From contig RXJH01000013.1 of NCBI GenBank assembly GCA_003987725.1, forward strand, positions 162,421-226,420: a stretch of DNA of 64,000 nt, in the 5' to 3' direction. The translations under genes and the position numbers were made by a program. The notes under the pieces were generated by a model. It ran no database searches, was not told the DNA's origin, and saw only the letters and a program-made list of their open reading frames with translations. The first letter of the stretch is position 1, and every line of letters starts with the position of its first letter. This document shows positions 56,574 through 63,849 of this stretch, one piece after another. This stretch comes from Hyphomicrobium sp. Lineage in GTDB: Bacteria; Pseudomonadota; Alphaproteobacteria; Rhizobiales; Hyphomicrobiaceae.

Positions 56574-57512
56574 TTAGCTTTCGCTGTCGGTCTTACGCCG
56601 CGTTGCGCGGTAGCGGCCGGGCGACAAGCCATAGTGCCGATGGAACAGCTTCGAGAATGCGGCGCTCGTTTCGTAGCCAACCCGACTCGCGATTCTCGCA
56701 ATAGCCTCATCGCTCGATTCGAGCAGAAATGCAGCCTCCGCCATCCGGCGCGCGATTAGATAACGCTGCATCGGCTGGCCAACAAGCTTTGTGAAGCGCG
56801 CGGAGAATGCCGAGCGGCCAAGGCCCACCCGATTGCCTAGTTCTTGAAGTGTCCAAGGCCTCTCCGGTCGTTCGTGAATTAACTGCAGCGCAGGCCCGAT
56901 ATGCGGATCACCCATCGCTCCAAGCCATCCACCTTCTCCCGGACGGAGCGACGTAATCCAGCTTCGCAACACTTCGACAAAAAGCACCTCCGTCAATCGC
57001 GAGAGCGCAATGTCCTGCCCCGGTCGCGCTAGCGCCGACTCGGAGACCATGCGCTTCAGAATCGCATCGAGTCCCTCGCCGTTGGTTGGCGGTCTCAGCA
57101 AAAGCACGGGAGGCAGGAACTCAAGAACGCTGCTGCGCAAAGGCTGCGATACTGTGAAATTTCCGCAGATCATCTTCGCTGTCGGCTCCGAATTACCGCC
57201 GTGTCGCACGACACCGAGACGTCCGGGCGGCCGTTCGAGGTTCATGAGCGGGAACGGCTTGGTCAACCGATCAGAATAAAGCAGATGTTGTTCGCCGCTG
57301 GTAATGACGACGAAGTCCCCCGCGCTCATATGCAAATCTTCTCCCTGTTCGAGAGACAGGGTGGCGGCGCCTTTACTGAGGTAATGGAACAGAGCGTATG
57401 GGCGCTTTGGGAGTGCCAAGCTCCAGGGATGCCCGAGCTCAAAGTGGAAAAGCAGCGTTCCCCCAAAGCGGACACGATCAAGAACGTCAGCTAGCACATC
57501 CATAACTACCAT
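56574..57512 (-). CDS. AraC-family transcriptional regulator with cupin_6 domain
   Basis: The protein is 312 residues. The N-terminal cupin_6-type sensor (about 15-190) has KMICGNFT with the only cysteine (Cys116). Two helix-turn-helix motifs of the AraC type occupy about 205-305 (WTLQELGNRVGLGRSAFSARF and IARIASRVGYETSAAFSKLFHRHYG). RclR, the regulator of rclABC, is an AraC protein with two redox cysteines; only one is seen here. It is divergent from the hydrolase gene with a 202-base intergenic space. The ATG at 57512 follows GGTGA. Confidence 0.88.
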   Translation of the reverse strand: MVVMDVLADVLDRVRFGGTLLFHFELGHPWSLALPKRPYALFHYLSKGAATLSLEQGEDLHMSAGDFVVITSGEQHLLYSDRLTKPFPLMNLERPPGRLGVVRHGGNSEPTAKMICGNFTVSQPLRSSVLEFLPPVLLLRPPTNGEGLDAILKRMVSESALARPGQDIALSRLTEVLFVEVLRSWITSLRPGEGGWLGAMGDPHIGPALQLIHERPERPWTLQELGNRVGLGRSAFSARFTKLVGQPMQRYLIARRMAEAAFLLESSDEAIARIASRVGYETSAAFSKLFHRHYGLSPGRYRATRRKTDSES

Positions 57513-57541
57513 TCTAATTCACCGCACGATCCGACACAATA

Positions 57542-57569
57542 TTCGGACGGATGACGCCTATCGTCCGAA
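57542..57569. promoter_or_regulatory. inverted repeat in the divergent AraC/hydrolase promoter region
   Basis: TTCGGACG (57542-57549) and CGTCCGAA (57562-57569) form an 8-bp inverted repeat with a 12-base gap, 29 bases upstream of the regulator start. It is a candidate operator of the AraC protein. A shorter TCCGA/TCGGA pair overlaps its left arm. Confidence 0.4.
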
Positions 57570-57714
57570 ATGCCCCCATCCTAAATGATGTCGCGCAGGC
57601 TGAAGCGGCGTGCACCGATCATCCCGAAATCGGTGATAGAAGAGCCGTGTTCCTGCTGGAAACGCCCGCCACCCATTGGACCTGGGCTGTCCGACCTTTC
57701 CAAAGGAACATTCG

Positions 57715-58488
57715 ATGCGAAATCTTCTACTGTCCGCCGCCTCCATTCTCTCGGCCAGTGCAGCAGCAATTGTCACCTCTGCCCAAGCGGCGGAGCTTCC
57801 CAAAGACGCGGCTCACAACATTGTGCTAGTCCATGGCGCTTTCGTCGATCAAACGAGCTGGAAGCCGGTCGCGGATATCCTCTCGAAAAAGGGCTATAAC
57901 GTCACTCTCGTTGAAAATCCGCTCACGTCACTTACTGCAGACGTCGATGCTACTAAGCAGGCCCTCGCAAAGCAGGACGGCAAGACAGTCCTCGTCGGCC
58001 ATTCATGGGGTGGCGTCGTCATCACACAAGCGGGCAATGATCCCAAAGTCTCGGCGCTTGTTTTTGTGTCCGCATTCGCACCCGATGTGGGACAATCCTT
58101 GAAGACACTGTCCGACGGCGGTCCCCCCACCGAAGGCACGGCCGCAATTCATCCGGACGAAAAAGGCAACCTCTATATCGATCCCAAGGTATTTCCTTCG
58201 GCGGTTGCGGCCGACCTGCCTCCCCAAATTGCAGAATCCTTGGCCAACCACCAGCTCCCACTGAATCACGTGGCCTTCGAGACTCCCGTCGATACGGCAG
58301 CTTGGCGGGACAAGCCGACGTTCTATGTGATCACCACCAAGGACAAGGTCATCGCACCTGAGGTGCAGAAGATGTTCGCCGACCGCATGCGTGCCCACGT
58401 CACCGATATCGCTGGCAGCCACGCCTCGCTCGTTGTTCATGCGGACGAAGTCGCTGCGGTCCTCGAAAAGGCAGCACTTGCGAAGTGA
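57715..58488 (+). CDS. secreted alpha/beta hydrolase
   Basis: The protein is 257 residues from the ATG at 57715, with AAAGGA upstream and a signal peptide (about 1-24, cleavage AQAAE). The fold is the alpha/beta hydrolase type: NIVLVHGAFVDQTSW, the nucleophile elbow GHSWGG, a late Asp in TTKDKVI and His in AGSHASLV. It resembles esterases of the EstC/methylesterase group. Substrate unknown. It is divergent from the AraC regulator, probably its target. Confidence 0.85.
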   Translation: MRNLLLSAASILSASAAAIVTSAQAAELPKDAAHNIVLVHGAFVDQTSWKPVADILSKKGYNVTLVENPLTSLTADVDATKQALAKQDGKTVLVGHSWGGVVITQAGNDPKVSALVFVSAFAPDVGQSLKTLSDGGPPTEGTAAIHPDEKGNLYIDPKVFPSAVAADLPPQIAESLANHQLPLNHVAFETPVDTAAWRDKPTFYVITTKDKVIAPEVQKMFADRMRAHVTDIAGSHASLVVHADEVAAVLEKAALAK

Positions 58489-58570
58489 CGTTAGACTTCC
58501 GGCGCAAATACGCCGGGAGTCCTCCATCCGCATTCGATGCTGCCGCTGTCCAACCGAGAGGAATTAAGAA

Positions 58571-59398
58571 ATGTCTTTCGCTAATGCTCCGAGCCAATCG
58601 ATTGATGTTGACGGGATCCCGTTCGTATATCGGGAACTGGGGAAAAAGGGCGGTGTACCTGTCGTCCTGCTTCATCATTTGACTGCGGTGCTCGATGACT
58701 GGGATCCTAGAATCGTCGATGGCCTGGCGTCTGAACACCACGTGATCGCATTCGACAATCGTGGCGTTGGCGCTTCTGGTGGGACAACTCCCGCTTCCGT
58801 CGAAGCGATGGCCAGCGATGCGGTCGCGTTTATCCGTGCGCTAGGTTTTAGCAAGGTGGACCTGCTGGGCTTCTCACTCGGCGGCTTCATCGCGCAGGTG
58901 ATCGCTCAAAAGGAGCCCGACCTCGTGCGCAAGGTCATCATCGCCGGTTCTGGTCCCGCAGGCGGCGAAGGGATCTCGAACATGGGCGCAGTTCTACAAG
59001 ACGCAGTCGCTAAGGCGGGCGCCTCAGGAAAACATCCGAAGCATTTTTTGTTCTTCTCTCAAACTGGCAACGGCCAAGCTGCGGCTGATGCCTTTCTCGC
59101 TCGCCTGAAAGAGCGTACGGCAGATCGGGATGCTAGCATCAGCAACGAGACCATCGGTGCACAGCTAACCGCCATTCATGCCTGGGGGCAGGGAAATCCT
59201 TCCAAGCTTAGCGAGATTCATCACCCGGTTTTCATCGCCAACGGCGACGATGACGTGATGGCGCCTACAATCAACTCGTTCGAGCTTGCCCGTCGCCTCC
59301 CCAACGCGCAGCTGAGTATTTTCCCGGATGCCAGCCATGGGGGCATTTTCCAGTACTACCCCGTTTTCGTTCAGCAGGCCTTGGATTTCCTCCGCTGA
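58571..59398 (+). CDS. alpha/beta hydrolase
   Basis: This cytoplasmic alpha/beta hydrolase of 275 residues has no signal peptide. The sequence shows VVLLHHLTAVLDDWD (oxyanion region), FDNRGVGASGG, the nucleophile elbow GFSLGG, IANGDDDVM with the Asp, and a His in DASHGGIFQ. It belongs to the chloroperoxidase/esterase-like group, where haloperoxidase activity was once proposed. It follows the secreted hydrolase by 82 bases and is probably co-transcribed. Confidence 0.85.
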   Translation: MSFANAPSQSIDVDGIPFVYRELGKKGGVPVVLLHHLTAVLDDWDPRIVDGLASEHHVIAFDNRGVGASGGTTPASVEAMASDAVAFIRALGFSKVDLLGFSLGGFIAQVIAQKEPDLVRKVIIAGSGPAGGEGISNMGAVLQDAVAKAGASGKHPKHFLFFSQTGNGQAAADAFLARLKERTADRDASISNETIGAQLTAIHAWGQGNPSKLSEIHHPVFIANGDDDVMAPTINSFELARRLPNAQLSIFPDASHGGIFQYYPVFVQQALDFLR

Positions 59399-59558
59399 TA
59401 GCCAGATCGAGGCGGCGTCTTTGGATCGTCGCCTCGGTCTTGCGAATATTCCGCCGGTGCTCGGCTTTGGGGACTGAACATAGTCGCGATCTGGATACTC
59501 CATCCTAAATCGACCTGACACGCACTGTCATGTTCGAGGCTATCCGAAGGAGAAAGCC

Positions 59559-60050
59559 ATGCCTGCTGTAAAAGTGTCGTCCACACTGATCCCCGTCGAA
59601 CACGTACGGATCAATTGCAGACGAGCATTTAACGAGGTGCGTGCCGCCCTCGAGACCGATCTCCCGAAGCTGGACGAGCACATCAAAGTTCTACTGAGCA
59701 ACGGTGATGAAGGACGCATTAAAGAGATCGAAGAGCACGGCCCTAGGCTCTTTATGTTCCTTTCACGCGACCATGGGGAGCTATTGGGAATCGCGGGCCG
59801 GAAGCGGAATGCTGTGCAATACGAGATTGGGAATCCAATTACCGCTTCGAAGATGACGCGTCACAATCTAGGTGCAGCGCTCTACGCTCCACTCCGCGTC
59901 GCGCTTTTTGAGACAGAAGCGGGAGACGTAGTATTCGAGTATGACAGGCCATCGACGCTTTTCGGGCAGTTCGAGGACGAGACGATCAGCGATGTTGGGC
60001 GATACCTCGATCATGAGCTTGAAGCGGCGCTGGTCAAGGTGGCCGGCTAG
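59559..60050 (+). CDS. DUF302-like protein
   Basis: The 163-residue protein has no signal peptide. VEHVRINCRRAFNEVRAALE at the N-terminus and DRPSTLFGQFEDETISDVGRYLDHELEAAL at the C-terminus fit DUF302, a small domain of unknown function found in stress-linked and redox contexts. The ribosome site AAGGAGA precedes the ATG at 59559. It is the last intact gene of the island, before the right repeat. Confidence 0.7.
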   Translation: MPAVKVSSTLIPVEHVRINCRRAFNEVRAALETDLPKLDEHIKVLLSNGDEGRIKEIEEHGPRLFMFLSRDHGELLGIAGRKRNAVQYEIGNPITASKMTRHNLGAALYAPLRVALFETEAGDVVFEYDRPSTLFGQFEDETISDVGRYLDHELEAALVKVAG

Positions 60051-60143
60051 ATCCTCGCCGAGTGCGAATGCGGGCGGTGTGTCAACTGCGATGTTGGCAG
60101 TCGGGGCGGCGAGGCCCGCAAAGGCGAAAAATGCGCTCTTCAT
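59868..60143 (-). pseudogene. probable 5' remnant of a secreted-protein gene
   Basis: The minus-strand frame begins at 60143 with a good TAGGAG ribosome site and a signal-peptide-like start (MKSAFFAFAGLAAPTANIAV, then a PPAFA cleavage-like site). After about 30 residues it runs antisense into the DUF302 gene and is no longer plausible protein. This looks like the front end of a secreted-protein gene cut off at the right end of the island. Confidence 0.4.
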
Positions 60144-60237
60144 TACTGGGCTCCTACCGATGTTGAACGAACCCCAGTAGGTGAGGGCAATGTTCAGGGC
60201 TGCATGAACCGAGATTTACTTCGTCGCAAAGCTGGGC

Positions 60238-60304
60238 CCGTTAGGACATTTCAGCTAACGCATTGAAGCAAATAGCAGCGCTTAAGTCCGAAATGTCCTA
60301 ACGG
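60238..60304. repeat. inverted CGTTAGGACA pair near the right end (sites 3 and 4)
   Basis: CCGTTAGGACATTTC (60238-60252) and its perfect inverse GAAATGTCCTAACGG (60290-60304) form a 15-bp inverted repeat with a 37-base gap. Both contain the 10-mer (60239-60248 and 60294-60303). A second hairpin, AAGTCCG/CGGACTT (60284-60290 and 60302-60308), overlaps the right arm. The pair lies 28 to 93 bases from the attR-like repeat. Confidence 0.8.
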
Positions 60305-60331
60305 ACTTTGAAAGAATTGCTCAATCGCCGA

Positions 60332-60387
60332 ACTTAAAATCCTGAGACGGTAACGTCGTGTGGGTTCGAGTCCCACCGTCCGCACCA
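60332..60387 (+). repeat. attR-like copy of the 56-bp tRNA-Leu direct repeat
   Basis: This is an exact copy of 55143-55198 (anticodon loop to CCA) without the 5' half of a tRNA, so it cannot make a functional tRNA. It marks the right boundary of the island. The next gene begins at 60410. Confidence 0.95.
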
Positions 60388-60409
60388 GAGACCTTTAGCG
60401 AGAGAACGC

Positions 60410-60697
60410 TTACCCGCCTACACACATGTGATAGCGGTGCCACATGCTGCGCGAGCCCGTCTCCATTGCTGCTTCGCGCAAGCCCGCACAACCTCTCGGA
60501 GCGCGGAAGCCCATCGGTGTCCCATAGGAATGCGTGACTTTGCCCATTTCGGGATGCGTTTGCGCCCAAATGTCGGCGGGGCCAGGGTTGCCGTCGGCCA
60601 TGCCTAGATAGTTCGCGTTGGCGCTCGATGCGGCGACTGCAAGCAGCGAAAGAGAACCGATGAGTGCGCCTACGATATGTTTTGAAGTTATGTTCAT
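60410..60697 (-). CDS. small secreted protein
   Basis: The protein is 95 residues from the ATG at 60697, with GAGGAG upstream. A signal peptide (core about 8-25, cleavage around SANAN) is followed by a His/Met-rich mature domain with two cysteines (RGCAGLRE and HMCVGG) and HRYHMC near the C-terminus. No family is recognised. The His, Met and Cys content could suit metal or haem binding, but that is speculation. It lies just outside the attR-like repeat, pointing towards it. Confidence 0.6.
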   Translation of the reverse strand: MNITSKHIVGALIGSLSLLAVAASSANANYLGMADGNPGPADIWAQTHPEMGKVTHSYGTPMGFRAPRGCAGLREAAMETGSRSMWHRYHMCVGG

Positions 60698-61000
60698 CCG
60701 AGAACTCCTCTGAACTTGGGTGCAAAGGCCCCCCTCCAGAGCTGCCATTCGGCTGTAACGAAAACGGACATCGTGAAGACTTCTCACTCGCGCAATAGTC
60801 CGCTCGAACTAGCCAAGTGGGCTTAACCAGTCTCCCCTCGAAAATAGACACAAATTGCACTGATATCGGCGCACATTCTGGCCGCGCTCAGCGGAGCGTG
60901 GCTTGCAGGGGGGCGTCGGATTGATCCGGAATTGCAGTGGTAATAGTTGATTGCTGCACTGCTCTATGTGTAGCTCGCAGAGACAGCATAGAGGTCGGCT
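60698..61000. other. intergenic region between a secreted protein and an NRAMP-like gene
   Basis: It serves two divergent genes. Near its right end CTCTATG (60962-60968) is inverted as CATAGAG (60987-60993), directly before the GAGG ribosome site of the transporter, so a hairpin could influence its translation. No known riboswitch fold or convincing gene was seen. Confidence 0.4.
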
Positions 61001-62305
61001 ATGTCGATGGATCCGAACGCGACTGAAACGACCTCCGGAATCGTGGAGATTGAGCCACCGCCGTCATCGGCCGGGATTCTCGAAACGCTTGGCCCAGGGT
61101 TGGTGACGGGCGCAGCGGACGACGATCCGAGTGGCATCGCGACCTACAGCCAAGTTGGCGCGCAATTCGGTTATGGCCTTGCTTGGACCATGCTGTTCAG
61201 CTTTCCGCTGATGGTCGCCATCCAAGCCGTTGCTGCGAGGATCGGCTGCGTGACGGGGCATGGCATCGCGCACAATTTGCGGCGCCATTATCCGAAGTGG
61301 CTGCTGCGCGGGGTTATCTCCCTTCTGCTCGTGGCGAACGTGATCAATCTTGGCGCTGACCTCGGCGCCATGGGGGCCGCGGTGGGTTTGCTGATCGGTG
61401 GTCCCGAACGGCTCTACACGGTACTGTTAGGCATCGTCTGCATCCTTCTCGAAACGTTCATGAGCTACGCGCGATATAGCGCCGCTCTCAAATGGGCGAC
61501 GTTGTGCTTGTTCACGTATGTCGGTGTCGTTTTCACTGCACATGTGCCCTGGGGTACGGCACTCCACGGAACATTCATTCCGCAGTTCAAATTCGATGCC
61601 GCGCACGCCATGGGTCTCGTCGCGGTCCTTGGGACGACGATCAGCCCTTATCTGTTTTTCTGGCAGGCCGGCCAAGAAGTGGAAGAGCTGCGCCGGCGTC
61701 ACATCAAGCCATTGTGCATCACGCCTCGCAACGCAGGCCGTGAACTATCTCGCATCCGAAACGATACGATCTTCGGAATGGGCGTATCGAATCTCGTTGG
61801 CTTATTCATCATCTTCGCAACGGCCGCGACGTTGCATGCAAACGGTGTGACCGAAATCCAAACCTCCGCTCAGGCGGCAGAGGCGCTCCGTCCCGTAGCG
61901 GGGGTATTCACGTTCGCGCTGTTTGCGATTGGCATCATTTCAACGGGGATGCTGGCAGTGCCCGTGATGGCTGGTTCAGCTGCTTACGGCGTAAGCGAGC
62001 TTTTTGCCTGGAGGCAAGGACTCGATCACAAGCTGCGCGAGGCGAAGGCGTTCTATGCGACTATTGCAGTCGCGACGCTCGGCGGCGTGGCGCTGAACTT
62101 CACCTCGATTGATCCCATCAAGGCCCTCTACTGGAGCGCGGTCATCAACGGCATGCTGGCGGCGCCGTTAATGGCCGTGATGATGGTGATGGCGATGAAC
62201 CCTCACATCATGGGGCGGCTCACGCTTCCGCGTCCAATGCTCATCGTCGGCTGGATCGCAACTTTCGTCATGGCCCTTGCGACGATCGGGTTCCTGGTGA
62301 TCTGA
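61001..62305 (+). CDS. NRAMP-family metal-ion transporter, divergent
   Basis: The protein is 434 residues with about 11 transmembrane helices and the NRAMP layout. The TM1 unwound motif reads DDDPSGIATYSQVG, where canonical NRAMP has DPGN. The TM6 region reads GTTISPYLFFWQAGQEVEE in place of the MPHNLYLHS type with its metal-binding Met. It therefore belongs to a divergent NRAMP subgroup whose cargo (Mn, Mg, Fe or other) cannot be stated. A possible 5' hairpin precedes its ribosome site. Confidence 0.85.
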   Translation: MSMDPNATETTSGIVEIEPPPSSAGILETLGPGLVTGAADDDPSGIATYSQVGAQFGYGLAWTMLFSFPLMVAIQAVAARIGCVTGHGIAHNLRRHYPKWLLRGVISLLLVANVINLGADLGAMGAAVGLLIGGPERLYTVLLGIVCILLETFMSYARYSAALKWATLCLFTYVGVVFTAHVPWGTALHGTFIPQFKFDAAHAMGLVAVLGTTISPYLFFWQAGQEVEELRRRHIKPLCITPRNAGRELSRIRNDTIFGMGVSNLVGLFIIFATAATLHANGVTEIQTSAQAAEALRPVAGVFTFALFAIGIISTGMLAVPVMAGSAAYGVSELFAWRQGLDHKLREAKAFYATIAVATLGGVALNFTSIDPIKALYWSAVINGMLAAPLMAVMMVMAMNPHIMGRLTLPRPMLIVGWIATFVMALATIGFLVI

Positions 62306-62633
62306 CGATCCCGTTGGTTGCGCGACGTTCTAGAAGGCGCCGCCTTTCGCCGTGCGCTGCAGTGTTCGTCTCCTTCGAGCCGATCTCGCATCTGAACCAC
62401 AAGTTCTATTCTAACCTTCCGTTCCGGCGACGCGTGAATAATCCGCAAGCTGAGCGCATGTTGGGACGCGATGCGCGCGCGTCCCAACAGTAACTATATA
62501 CGTAGGGGCGTTTCCGCCGCTGGTCGGCGGGCGCTGCGAAAGGGTGAGCGACGGAACTGCCACTCCAATCCGTCGTTTATGCGAGGCGGGGTGCCCGCCT
62601 CACAACTCCTCAGTCGCCACGCATGGAGCAGAC
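62306..62633. other. intergenic region upstream of the RND operon
   Basis: No gene is seen. The notable feature is a perfect 12-bp inverted repeat (TGTTGGGACGCG at 62459-62470 and CGCGTCCCAACA at 62478-62489; loop of 7). It could terminate transcription of the transporter gene or bind a regulator of the RND operon. A smaller hairpin (AAGGCG/CGCCTT) is near 62334. Confidence 0.5.
62459..62489. promoter_or_regulatory. perfect 12-bp palindrome upstream of the RND operon
   Basis: TGTTGGGACGCG and its inverse complement flank a 7-base loop; no T-run follows on either side. The symmetry and position about 145 bases ahead of the RND genes suit a repressor operator, but no regulator gene lies in the window. 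Confidence 0.4.
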
Positions 62634-63848
62634 GTGTTGAGGTCCCGCGTCAGAATATTCATTTGGCTGATAATTCTGTTGGGCTTGGCTGGCGGCGGCT
62701 ACTGGGTCTGGCAGCATCGCCGCGTGGCAACGGAGACCTCTGCAAAAAAGAAGCCCGACGAACGCGTGCCGGTCTCCGTCGCGACGGCCGCGATTAAGAA
62801 TTTTCCTGTCTACTTCGACAGTCTCGGACAGGTGCAAGCCTGGAATACCGTGACGGTCCGCTCGCGCGTCGACGGCGAGATTGTCAAGGTCGCCTTCGAC
62901 GAAGGCCAATTCGTCAAAGCCGGCGATCTTCTGATCCAGATCGACCCGAGGCCCTATCAGGCCGCTCTCGATCAAGCCGTCGCGAAGAAGGCGCAGGACG
63001 AGGCCAACCTTGCCAACCTGAAACGCGATCTCGAGCGTTTCGAAAAAGTCGGCACGCTCGCAACCACGCAACAACAGATCGACACGCAGAAGTCGAACAT
63101 CACGCAGCAGGAATCGCTCATCAAAGCTGATGTCGGGGCGATTGCAAATACTCAGGTCCAGGTCGTCTACACGACCATCAAGGCCCCGATCTCCGGCCGT
63201 GTCGGCTTTCGTCTCGTCGATCAAGGCAACATCATCCACGCCGGAGATACCGGCGGCGTCGCGACCATCGCGCAAATTCAACCGATCGCGGTGATCTTTA
63301 CTGAACCGGAAGAACGGCTGCCGCGCATTCTTGATGAACTGAAGCACGGAGCGCTGCCCGTCACCGCCTTCACGTCGGACGGCAAGCAGGAACTCGCCAA
63401 GGGCGAGCTTTCGCTGGTCGATAACCAGGTCGACACGACCACCGGCTCGATCAAGCTAAAGGGGAAATTCCCGAACACCGAAATGACGCTTTGGCCCGGA
63501 CTGACCGTCGCGACGCGCCTGCTGATCACGACGGAAAAGAACGTCGTCGTAATTCCCGATGCCGCCGTCCAACGCGGGCCCGACAAACTGTTCGCCTATG
63601 TCGTAGGGCCCGACATGAAGGCCGAACGGCGCGATCTGATCGTCGGCGAAATCCAAGATGGCCAGGCCGTTATCAAGAGTGGCGTGAAGGCCGGAGAGCA
63701 GGTCGTCACCGCCGGATATTATCGACTGGAACCCGGTTCGCTCGTCGACCTGCCCGAAGATCACAAAAAGGAGGAGCAGAAGCAGAAAGCAACGCCTCCG
63801 GGTGCTCCGGTATCCGCATCCAAACACACGGTGCTGGAGGCTGACTAA
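62634..63848 (+). CDS. RND efflux periplasmic adaptor (MdtA-like)
   Basis: This membrane fusion protein links an RND pump to an outer-membrane channel. From the GTG at 62634 (404 residues, GGAG upstream) it has an N-terminal anchor (VRIFIWLIILLGLAGGGYW), a lipoyl half with TVRSRVDGEIVKVAFDEGQFVKAGDLL, the helical hairpin (about 120-175), and beta-barrel and membrane-proximal domains. The tail is Lys/Glu-rich. It precedes the pump gene by one base. Confidence 0.93.
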   Translation: MLRSRVRIFIWLIILLGLAGGGYWVWQHRRVATETSAKKKPDERVPVSVATAAIKNFPVYFDSLGQVQAWNTVTVRSRVDGEIVKVAFDEGQFVKAGDLLIQIDPRPYQAALDQAVAKKAQDEANLANLKRDLERFEKVGTLATTQQQIDTQKSNITQQESLIKADVGAIANTQVQVVYTTIKAPISGRVGFRLVDQGNIIHAGDTGGVATIAQIQPIAVIFTEPEERLPRILDELKHGALPVTAFTSDGKQELAKGELSLVDNQVDTTTGSIKLKGKFPNTEMTLWPGLTVATRLLITTEKNVVVIPDAAVQRGPDKLFAYVVGPDMKAERRDLIVGEIQDGQAVIKSGVKAGEQVVTAGYYRLEPGSLVDLPEDHKKEEQKQKATPPGAPVSASKHTVLEAD

Positions 63849-63849
63849 C

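Larger units (their letters stand above)
55199..60387. mobile_element. integrase-less genomic island inserted at tRNA-Leu
   Basis: The segment from the tRNA 3' end to the end of the second 56-bp repeat is 5189 bases. It carries six clear genes with mixed strands: an unknown protein, DUF417, an AraC regulator, two alpha/beta hydrolases and DUF302. No integrase, excisionase or transposase is present between the repeats. A 10-mer (CGTTAGGACA) recurs near both ends. By eye the codons are less GC-biased than the flanks (not computed). It looks like a mini-island mobilised by an integrase in trans or left after loss of the integrase gene. Confidence 0.85.

Noticed and set aside
60332..60387. second tRNA-Leu gene
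   Set aside because: Only the 3' part is present (anticodon loop to CCA); the 5' acceptor and D arm are missing, so it is an att repeat.
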